A stretch of 64,000 nt of DNA, from positions 61,156,001-61,220,000 of the forward strand of contig NC_080588.1 in NCBI RefSeq assembly GCF_029962835.1, written 5' to 3'. Origin of the DNA: Magnolia sinica. Its lineage: Eukaryota > Streptophyta > Magnoliopsida > Magnoliales > Magnoliaceae. The position numbers were made by a program, and so were the translations under genes. The notes below the pieces were generated by a model. It saw only the letters and a list, made by a program, of their open reading frames with translations, searched no databases and was not told the DNA's origin. The number at the start of each line of letters is the position of its first letter. Position 1 is the first letter of the stretch. This document shows, piece after piece, positions 58,301 to 64,000 of this stretch.

Positions 58301-60148
58301 CAAAGAAAATCTTTTTGGATCTTCTTCAACTTGTAAACAACACTAGCAAGGTCTCAAAGTCGCACAACCCACAAACAATAGGTGATGACTGTAAATGTAT
58401 ATTTTAAACATTAAACATTATATATATATATATATATATATATATCAAAACAAGAGTCCAGAATTGCTCAGCACGACAGGCTTTTGAGTTTTCTTATTAT
58501 TTAAACTACGATTGGGAGTAGTCCTTGTCTGTGATACTTAGATGTGGACACTGATACAGGACAAGTATAAAAGTGGGGGCAGCACCACTAGGATGATGCA
58601 TTTATCTGATTTTGTGATGAAATATTTGAACCATTCTATTTCATAGTTGTATTAAACAAAGCGCTAATCTTTCTAACATGTTAATTGATGAAATAGTTGA
58701 TGTTTACAATATTCAGTCAAAAAGTAAATATATCTAATACAATAGGATTCAGTTAAAACGTTAAAAAAAGTACCCTAGAGCTCTCCCAGATATGAGTACT
58801 GCCATCGTCATTATGTCCAGGCATAATAGCTTCTAGGGATAAGATACCTCACCAATTTCAGTTGTTAGGTCCTAAGAATAAGATGTCTACTCATGCAAGT
58901 GTACATTTTGGAAAGAGAATGATTTGATACAGCAGCTGTATCTATACACAGCCAATTCCAATCTGTGCAATGTCTCACATTTGCAGAATATCTGGTCCGT
59001 GCAAAAGGTGGCCCCCTGTGATGATCACTTGGAATGAAAATCAGGCCGATCCACTATTGGGCGGGCTCCATGTGGTACACTGAGCATTTTATTGGCTGTC
59101 CATAGAATTCTTATACCAGATGATGACTCCACAACATCAAAGCTGATAGTTACATGATCTTTGGATTCCTGTCTCGGACTCTCGGTTCGTTTTGTCCTTT
59201 AAATCTTTGTACAGCCTCCATCCATTTGATTTCTATTCTTGAAAGTGATCATACCCTACCAAATGGTGAGCTTCCATGTTTCTAAAACGGTTGGATCCGA
59301 TCCACATCATCACTATGAAACCTGAGGGCGACTCATAGCCTAGTTGTCGCTAGGATGCATGGAACCTAAGAGCAACTGAGCCGAGCTGCCACAAACCATT
59401 GCCCAATGTTATTGGGTTTTTAATTCTGGCGGGTGGCTCTCATTGTTTCACAATCCAACTCCCACTATGCCTCCATATTTCGTCAATAAAAAAGGCTAAC
59501 CCAGGCTTTCTTGATAATTCCTCAATAATACAAACTGACCCAACATTTTTATTTGTGGCCTTCAGATATAGGGTTCAGAAAGAATAAGAGCAGCACACAT
59601 TCAACTCAAAAAGGTCCTAAGACCGTTTAGGAGAGAAATAATGACAAGACATTCAAAAATAGGTGGCTGGATTGCATTTTTTTTCATTTGGGATTTTTGT
59701 AGGACATGCCATATCCAAGGGGCAGTCTTAAAACCATTCTATGGAGTACTGACCCATGGTGATGTTGATTTCTTTTATATCTGTTAATAGCAATAGGAAA
59801 AAATTGTGTGACCAATGCACACAGACACTCGTTGCGCATCGTGCGAATACATGGTTTGGTGATTGCTTGATACTTAGTAATTTTTGTAATTGGAAAAGAT
59901 TGTGTGCCTGGTGCACACGGTCAGGAATTTATCACACATTTCAAGATGGGAGCTTGAGTATTGAGATTTTTTTTTTTTTTTAAATGTGGAAATGCTTGCT
60001 GGATTCCTGGCAACTGTTTGCTTTTGATGGGGATAGTGAGTGTGCACATTGTACTGATCATGTCTGCTTGAATTTCCTTTTGGTGCAGCCAAAGGCTTAT
60101 GCAGACAATTTCAAGTGGAAGGGTCCCCCCAAGACTGAAGAAGCTTGA
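46716..60148 (+). CDS. NDUFS4: NADH dehydrogenase [ubiquinone] iron-sulfur protein 4, mitochondrial; 5 exons
   Basis: Accessory 18 kDa subunit of respiratory complex I, in the matrix arm near the NADH-oxidising module; the Arabidopsis counterpart is FRO1. Exons: 46716-46868, 47411-47499, 49336-49465, 57518-57547 and 60089-60148, together 462 bp, 153 residues plus stop. All junctions are GT-AG and in phase. The N terminus (residues 1-26) has an Arg-rich, acid-free, Leu/Ser character typical of a mitochondrial presequence. The conserved domain follows: Val-Val-Ile-Tyr-Ser-Pro-Ala-Arg (52-59), Gly-Lys-Trp-Lys-Ile (near 70), [10 protein letters not shown] (82-91), Ala-Asp-Asn-Phe-Lys-Trp-Lys-Gly-Pro (138-146). 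Length equals the plant family norm. The reading frame is intact. Introns are 542, 1836, 8052 and 2541 bp; exon 4 is only 30 bp. Confidence 0.95.
47617..47885. mobile_element. Short inverted-repeat MITE, NDUFS4 intron 2
   Basis: CCACACGCATGCTAAACTGG and GAAATCCGGGCCATTCATCA on the left are answered by TGATAAATGGCTTGGATCTC and CACACGTGCCAGGTTGATGC on the right. It is similar in layout to 37435-37660. Confidence 0.65.
48390..48777 (+). mobile_element. 5'-truncated LINE tail with RNase H fragment, NDUFS4 intron 2
   Basis: The segment around 48540-48580 encodes Val-Val-Glu-Cys-Asp-Ser-Lys-Thr-Leu. A shifted frame at about 48644-48690 encodes [10 protein letters not shown]; both are typical of the RNase H tail of plant LINEs. 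It ends in an A run near 48772-48778. Frameshifts make it a relic. Confidence 0.6.
48877..49216. repeat. Near-perfect 166-bp inverted repeat, NDUFS4 intron 2
   Basis: Left arm 48877-49042, 8-bp spacer CGTCCACA, right arm 49051-49216. By eye the arms differ at two positions out of 166 (about 98.8%). Transcription of the intron would give a long hairpin that ends 119 nt before exon 3. TCCACACAATGGGGCCCAAC occurs both at the centre (49045) and straight across the right edge (49214), giving a direct repeat of about 25 bp. Confidence 0.95.
49600..50447. mobile_element. GTAACGG-rich MITE, left portion, NDUFS4 intron 3
   Basis: TTTAAGGTATTCTGTATCGG and dense GTAACAGTGGCCGTAACAG words at 49617-49735 have an inverted counterpart at 52300-52545 (ATGGTTACCACCATTAATG, AATGCCTTGAA). 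The LINE at 50448-52249 sits between, apparently nested. A poly(T)/poly(A) region is at 50095-50162. Confidence 0.5.
50448..52249 (+). mobile_element. 5'-truncated L1-type LINE relic, NDUFS4 intron 3
   Basis: RT-like coding from about 50530. It has an Asn-Asp-Thr-Ile-Leu-Phe segment in place of the usual Ala-Asp-Asp. Val-Ser-Gly-Leu-Lys-Val-Asn…Lys-Ser follows, then Tyr-Leu-Gly-Leu-Pro-Leu (50740s) and Ser-Ile-Arg-Gly-Arg-Leu-Thr-Leu-Ile (50850s), the standard order of plant L1 RTs. Stops and shifts occur throughout (first TGA near 50824). It ends with an A-rich tail at about 52222-52249. Same strand as NDUFS4. Confidence 0.85.
52300..52550. mobile_element. GTAACGG-rich MITE, right portion, with (TA)n
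   Basis: GTTGTTATGGCC and ATGGCCGTTACAACCCTGTA words flank a (TA)n array at 52348-52379 and a (CTC)n run at 52439-52456. It pairs with 49600-49735 as the other end of the same element. Confidence 0.5.
53024..53370. mobile_element. MITE with TTTGGGAAGG-type ends, NDUFS4 intron 3
   Basis: CTTGTTTGGGAAGGTAGAAA on the left is answered by CGGTTATCCCTATCCAAACAGG on the right. The interior shows mirrored GGAAAAC/GTTTTCC words. A partial relative starts at about 54655. Confidence 0.55.
53395..53447 (+). pseudogene. Tiny LINE RT fragment
   Basis: The frame [14 protein letters not shown] is typical of the catalytic region of a second plant LINE lineage. Nothing recognisable surrounds it, so only a scrap remains. 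Confidence 0.45.
53584..54286. mobile_element. hAT-type MITE with perfect 8-bp duplication (703 bp)
   Basis: Flanked by ATTGCATT at 53576-53583 and 54287-54294. The ends CAATATTCGAAATATGGGTA and TACCGTCGATATTTAAAACACTG are imperfect inverses of the CAGTGTTTTAAATATCG type known from plant hAT elements. The interior has GATATATCGTA…GATATCGG words at both ends and an AT-rich centre. No transposase. Confidence 0.85.
55263..55460. mobile_element. Small foldback element (198 bp), NDUFS4 intron 3
   Basis: GGGAGCGGATTAGGTGTTAC and TTTCATTGGCGTGCAGATGC on the left are inverted on the right as GCATCTGCATGCCAATGAAA and GGTTAATACCTCATCTGCTC. Its ends resemble those of the MITE at 31972-32656. Confidence 0.75.
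55773..56960. repeat. Tandem duplication of a ~600-bp unit, NDUFS4 intron 3
   Basis: Units start with AATTAGGGCTGCAACTGGAG (55773) and AATTAGGACTGCAATTGGAG (56421). Each carries GTTTGGGTTGACCCCAAT and ends with CAATTTATCATTGGAAGA. Divergence is moderate. The second unit contains an (AAT)n array at about 56667-56745. Confidence 0.75.
57548..60088. other. NDUFS4 intron 4: simple repeats and one foldback fragment
   Basis: Contains a (TA)n array at about 58419-58444 and a GGCCGATCCACTA fragment near 59050 related to 26275-26480. Short open frames here have no recognisable domain. Confidence 0.45.
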
Positions 60149-60240
60149 TTTCATTCTCCCAACTTTTTCTTTCTTTTTTGTTTTTTTTTTTTTCTTTGTT
60201 TCTCTTTTTTGAATGATGTTGAGCCACAAATCTTTCTATC

Positions 60241-60246
60241 AATAAA
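60241..60246 (+). terminator. Poly(A) signal AATAAA of NDUFS4
   Basis: A canonical hexamer 93 nt after the stop codon, preceded by a T-rich stretch at 60163-60210, as in plant 3' ends. Confidence 0.65.
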
Positions 60247-60414
60247 TTAAAATGGCTTGATTTTCTTAATCAGATTGTTAATTCTGTATTAGTCTTCTGA
60301 TATTTCAAGAACCTATCTTTGTCCCAACTGAAACATTGGAAAAGAACACAACGGATTTGAACTGTTTTGCTACTTTTTTTTCTTTTCGTTTTGTGTTATG
60401 TACACTGGAAGTTC

Positions 60415-61509
60415 TTAAGCCTTGGAATTTGGTATCAGGAACCTCCATGTGAATAGATAGTCCTTAGATTCACAGGAGAGCCTGATTACATCACATGGAG
60501 CGTTGATGAACATCTTCTGCCCATTGCTGGCCCACTCTATCTTCACCCTGCATGAGAAGCCGTTGGATGAAATGGGCACTGAGGAATCTGAAAGATCCAG
60601 CATCACCTCCCCGCTAATCCTCTCCGTCTTCGAAGTTGTGGCGCTCACTCTCCCATCCTTTGCAACCATTGAGTCAAGCCAAGGGCACTCGGGCTGGCCT
60701 ACCATCTCTTTATACGCCGAGTTGGCGAGCCTAACCTTGTTGTTGGAGTCTGAAACAACTGACGGTAACGCCTCTGATTCCATTTCCTCTTCAACCTCCT
60801 CGGGCATCTTTGAAACTGGAGCTGTGGAACCTGAGCCAGTGGTCTCACTGATGCAAGCGACGCTGATGCTCGAACCGATAGGCCGCACGGGCTGAGGAAC
60901 TATAACAGAAGTGCAACCCGTCGGGCCTGGAATGGGTAACTGTAGATTCTGCAACAGATCCTTTTCCTCTGGAACTTCTGCCTTACAATTCAAATCCAGT
61001 ATCCATTCTTCCATCTTCGGGAAGAGGTTGAGTCCCTCTAAATCAGAGCCATTTGCAGGTGGCGGGACATGAAGTGCAGGAGCATGACATGGATATGGAA
61101 GAAGGGGAAGTGTAACTAAATCACCACAACCTGATGGGCCTTCTTCAAATCTAGGACTTGGGTAAGGAAAGCATGGAAGGCCATGTCCAAAGGTCTGAGA
61201 GGAGAGTGGTAGTTGGGTCTTTTTGGCTAGGCAAGAAGCATGAGGAGAGGGTTGTGTGAGATGATGGGTCTTTGATCTTTTTTGGGCAGCTGTAGAATTG
61301 CATGTTTTGGTCCTTTTTCTTGACCTTGTGGACCTGGTTTTGTGATGGGAAGAGAGGTTTTTGAGGAAAGGAGAGAGGATGTTCTTTTCAATTGGTGGGC
61401 CATCTAGCAATGGATTTGGAGGGAGCTGAGGCCTGGGTGCAATGGGCCTGTATCTTGACAGGATCTGATCTGTTTTAGAGGTAGACAAGAGCCCTAGAGA
61501 GCTGATCAT
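60415..61509 (-). CDS. Plant-specific DUF7950-type protein, single exon
   Basis: Intact 364-residue frame. The N terminus has a Gln-Ile-Leu-Ser-Arg-Tyr-Arg-Pro-Ile-Ala-Pro motif (about residues 15-25). A basic Lys/Arg-rich stretch at about 58-80 could act as a nuclear targeting signal. Low-complexity Pro/Ser sequence follows, then an acidic run (Pro-Glu-Glu-Val-Glu-Glu-Glu, about 236-242). The C-terminal third (about 250-360) is the most conserved-looking part, with Arg-Leu-Ala-Asn-Ser-Ala-Tyr-Lys-Glu-Met-Val-Gly-Gln-Pro-Glu-Cys-Pro-Trp-Leu-Asp and a final Phe-Thr-Trp-Arg-Phe. I recognise this layout as a plant family of unknown function (DUF7950); the assignment is from memory. Function unknown. 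Its end is 266 bp from the NDUFS4 stop, convergent. The start Met is supported by a TATA box and a (GA)n leader upstream. Confidence 0.82.
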   Translation of the reverse strand: MISSLGLLSTSKTDQILSRYRPIAPRPQLPPNPLLDGPPIEKNILSPFLKNLSSHHKTRSTRSRKRTKTCNSTAAQKRSKTHHLTQPSPHASCLAKKTQLPLSSQTFGHGLPCFPYPSPRFEEGPSGCGDLVTLPLLPYPCHAPALHVPPPANGSDLEGLNLFPKMEEWILDLNCKAEVPEEKDLLQNLQLPIPGPTGCTSVIVPQPVRPIGSSISVACISETTGSGSTAPVSKMPEEVEEEMESEALPSVVSDSNNKVRLANSAYKEMVGQPECPWLDSMVAKDGRVSATTSKTERISGEVMLDLSDSSVPISSNGFSCRVKIEWASNGQKMFINAPCDVIRLSCESKDYLFTWRFLIPNSKA

Positions 61510-61544
61510 GGTGCTTTTCCTTCTCCTTTTGCATGCAACTCAAC

Positions 61545-61562
61545 CTCTCTCTCTCTCTCTCT
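61545..61562 (-). repeat. (GA)n leader of the DUF7950-type gene
   Basis: About nine CT units on +, i.e. GA on the sense strand, between the TATA box and the start codon. Confidence 0.75.
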
Positions 61563-61607
61563 TGCATGCAGGAGTGTGAGAGAAGGAAAGAGGGTTTGGT
61601 GGGGAGG

Positions 61608-61613
61608 TTTTAT
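61608..61613 (-). promoter_or_regulatory. TATA box of the DUF7950-type gene
   Basis: TATAAA on the minus strand, about 100 bp upstream of the ATG and just before the (GA)n leader, at a normal plant core-promoter distance. Confidence 0.65.
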
Positions 61614-61664
61614 AGCTATAGAGAATTGGGTGGGCTCGGCAAACGTGGAGAGAGGTGGTCGGGG

Positions 61665-61690
61665 CACGTGTGAGGGAGGTGGACACGTGG
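61665..61690 (-). promoter_or_regulatory. Two CACGTG G-boxes upstream of the DUF7950-type gene
   Basis: CACGTG at 61665-61670 and 61684-61689, the second within ACACGTGG, the usual ABRE/G-box core bound by bZIP and bHLH factors. A third CACGTG lies at 61837-61842. All are upstream of the TATA box. Confidence 0.6.
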
Positions 61691-61842
61691 GTGGCTGATG
61701 TTTGTTTTGATGTGGGCTTGTGGGGGGAGAAGCATGTTGATGGTGGGAGGCGTTGGGATAGGACCTGCGGAACTACATGCGGTCACCAGTCAGGACTTGA
61801 CTGACACGGCAAATGTAGAAGCCAATGAGGTGTTGACACGTG

Positions 61843-63640
61843 TGTGTAGGGTTCATGCGTACGCACACATACGAAAAAGTTTTGGTTTCTTGGGAAACAT
61901 TGGTGCTCTGGTCGAGTGTGATGGTCCATACGCATGCATCCCAAGTTTTAGACGTGGCATACACTTGTCTCAAATCGAACCAACCAAATTGTGGGCCTCT
62001 GATTTAGATTGAATTTGCACGATTCCAAACCTCTGATGGATATATATATTTGTCATGGACGGCTGGATCTTCATTGATATAATACATCGATGGCCACAAC
62101 GGGAAGTTAAGGTCCTCCGTCCATCGTAATTTTGAACGGTCTGTAACGAGGAACATATGCCAAGTGTACATCCGTCGACATGTATGTGGCAGATCCGTTC
62201 TGCCAGCGAATATAAAGACCAGCTCTCAGGTTTATAAGAAAAAAAAAAACTTTGGTACTCCAGCTGCATGACAGTTCAAATGCATAAGCACTCAGATAAC
62301 ATATCATAAAGAATATGCATCTGGAATCGAACCGTCCAAGTTGTGGGCCCCACTTATTTGGATCATAAACCAAAATCTAGAGAGGATGATGCCTTCTTTG
62401 GCCAGTTTTTTAGACATGTAATAATGGACCGTTAAAATAAAAGAACTTCTCAATCCAACCAACAAGCCCCCTCTAATGGTAGTAGGTTTTGATATGATCT
62501 ATCTGCACTGGGTCCCACGTCTTGGACGATTTACTCTGAGTTTGATCCATGCCACATGTGCAGCTGGCCAGAGCATGAGTATTAATCTACGGATGACCAA
62601 ATAACTCCCTGAATTTCTTGATGGTGATATTACGAAAATACCCTTATGAATGCATATCTTGTACATCCATATATGTTGCCGATTTCTGATTGGTTGGTGG
62701 GGATGAGAGTTACCCAAAATAGCCACTAGCGTTGAGAAATGTTGTGTGTGTTTCAGTTGGGGGGCAGGACCGACAAATGGTTCTCTGCCTTGTACGGCGT
62801 GCCTCTGTATTTTTCCTGATAGGTTCTTAATGTTAGTTTACCACCATTGCGGGGACTCTTATACCGTACAAGTGGCATAGTTCTAAGGAAATCGGAACCG
62901 TCCAAACCGCTTACCCAACTTTGGATGGACCATAACCGAAAAACTACACTGATAAGACAACACTTCATATTTGGACTATTCTTTTTTTTTTTCTTCTTGT
63001 TTTGACCATCTGTTTGATAGCCATCATTTGAACGGCTAGAATTTATTGATTAGTGCGATTCTAGATATATGGTCCATCCAAAATCTGGTTCACGATTTGA
63101 ATAGTCTGGATGGCATTATAAGAGTTCCAAAGTGAGATTAGTCACGATCATTTTTCAAAATAGTTGTGAACTGTCTCAGGAATCTCGTCCATTTTTTATA
63201 GGGAAGATTGCAACTTGCAGATGCCACCTTCTCGAAGCACCGGACAAAAGCTCCTCATACGTGCCGATTTGGTCCATGTGTGACGTATCCGTGGCGTTCA
63301 TCAGATGGCACCTCTTGGTTCATATGTTATGTGCTAAAAACGGGTCTGTGTACGTCTGCACGTTGATGTGGACCGTTGGAACATCATCCTTCATAAGAAC
63401 GGCCCAGGTTTCTCACATGCATCATTGAGGAACTTGCATGATATTTCTGTTTCCAGCTTGAAGATCCGTGCCTGCGATTGACATGCATCTTCAGTCGAGT
63501 TGCACCTCCCATTCATCCACCTTACAAGTGGACTATATCGCATGTCCAATTTGTTGGACCCATTGTGTAGCTTAAAATCAACCTGATCAGACAGTATCAA
63601 GAGTCTGATTTTGCCAGTTAGATGTGAACGGTTAACATTT
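61843..63640. other. Intergenic, nothing firmly recognised
   Basis: Contains short MITE-like phrases (for example TTGTGGGCCCCACTTATTTG at 62340) but no complete element, and no supported gene on either strand. Confidence 0.4.
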
Positions 63641-64000
63641 TCTCTTAAACCTATTGAGATTTGTGCTACAGAATCACACAAATATGGATCTAGAATAGCA
63701 ATCCAAGAGCACCAAGCAATCTCAAAAGAGCACCAAAATTTAACGTGGAAAACTCTATCAAAAAAAAAATCACGACACAAAGTGATAGAAATCTACTATG
63801 AAAATAGAAATTACAAAGAGAGAGGACTTACCCGATTTGAACAACCTCGAATCTCACACTTGCTGATAACCCTAGAACCCTTTAGAATACTTTAGAAAGT
63901 CTTAGCTTGCCTTAGAATGACCCTAAAGACTTCTATTTATAGTTTAGGAAACTCCACTTACACACCGACTTTGAAAAAATCCGGAAACTGCCTCAAATTT
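63641..64000 (-). mobile_element. Possible Copia-type LTR fragment running off the edge
   Basis: On the minus strand the order resembles the U5/leader part of plant Copia LTRs: a short TATTTATAG-like element near 63935, a leader with GTAAGTCCTCTCTCTTTG, then TTTCCACGTTAAATTTTGGT and CTTGGTGCTCTTGGATTGCT. Ends and partner LTR are not in the window, so the call is tentative. Confidence 0.3.

Noticed and set aside
60503-60895. 130-codon plus-strand open frame
   Set aside because: It is the antisense of the DUF7950-type coding exon, whose minus-strand frame is longer and has conserved motifs and a promoter.

Overview
This window is nuclear DNA from a seed plant, almost certainly a flowering plant. 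The evidence is spliced genes with plant GT-AG introns, plant Ty3 chromovirus and L1-type LINE relics, tRNA-derived SINEs, hAT-type MITEs and a plant WAT1-family gene. The very abundant GTGGGCCCAC-type hairpin MITEs and the large TE-filled introns would suit a magnoliid or a similar TE-rich basal lineage, but that is only an impression; the sequence does not fix the species.

Three protein-coding genes can be supported. (1) A WAT1-related drug/metabolite transporter (EamA type) on +, seven exons between 25421 and 41033, 378 residues, intact. (2) The mitochondrial complex I subunit NDUFS4 (18 kDa subunit) on +, five exons between 46716 and 60148, 153 residues, intact. (3) A single-exon plant-specific gene on - at 60415-61509, 364 residues, of the DUF7950 type, convergent with NDUFS4. 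They share no obvious pathway. Everything else is mobile DNA, its remnants, or sequence I cannot assign.

Layout. 1-6980: a decayed Ty3 element (gag, protease, RT, RNase H, damaged integrase, 3' LTR) read on +. A 3.15 kb solo LTR of a second family is inserted in its RT on - with a 5-bp target duplication. 6980-7330: a degenerate ~33-bp minisatellite. 7330-17800: intergenic DNA packed with SINEs, hairpin MITEs and hAT MITEs. 17821-23313: the 3' end of a Tekay/Del-like chromovirus with its 3.18 kb LTR, followed by an inverted LTR fragment. 25421-41033: the WAT1 gene, whose introns are built of MITEs, SINEs, foldbacks and tandem duplications. 41034-46600: intergenic MITEs, the last one abutting the NDUFS4 promoter. 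46716-60148: NDUFS4, with an almost perfect 166-bp inverted repeat in intron 2 and LINE plus hAT MITE insertions in the 8 kb intron 3. 60415-64000: the DUF7950-type gene, its G-box-rich upstream region, and mostly unassigned intergenic DNA.

The observations most worth following are the near-perfect 340-bp palindrome inside the NDUFS4 transcription unit, a MITE family embedded in (TA)n microsatellites with a duplicated unoccupied site alongside, and a large family of whole-element hairpins. I did not find an operon-like system, CRISPR array, rRNA or tRNA gene.
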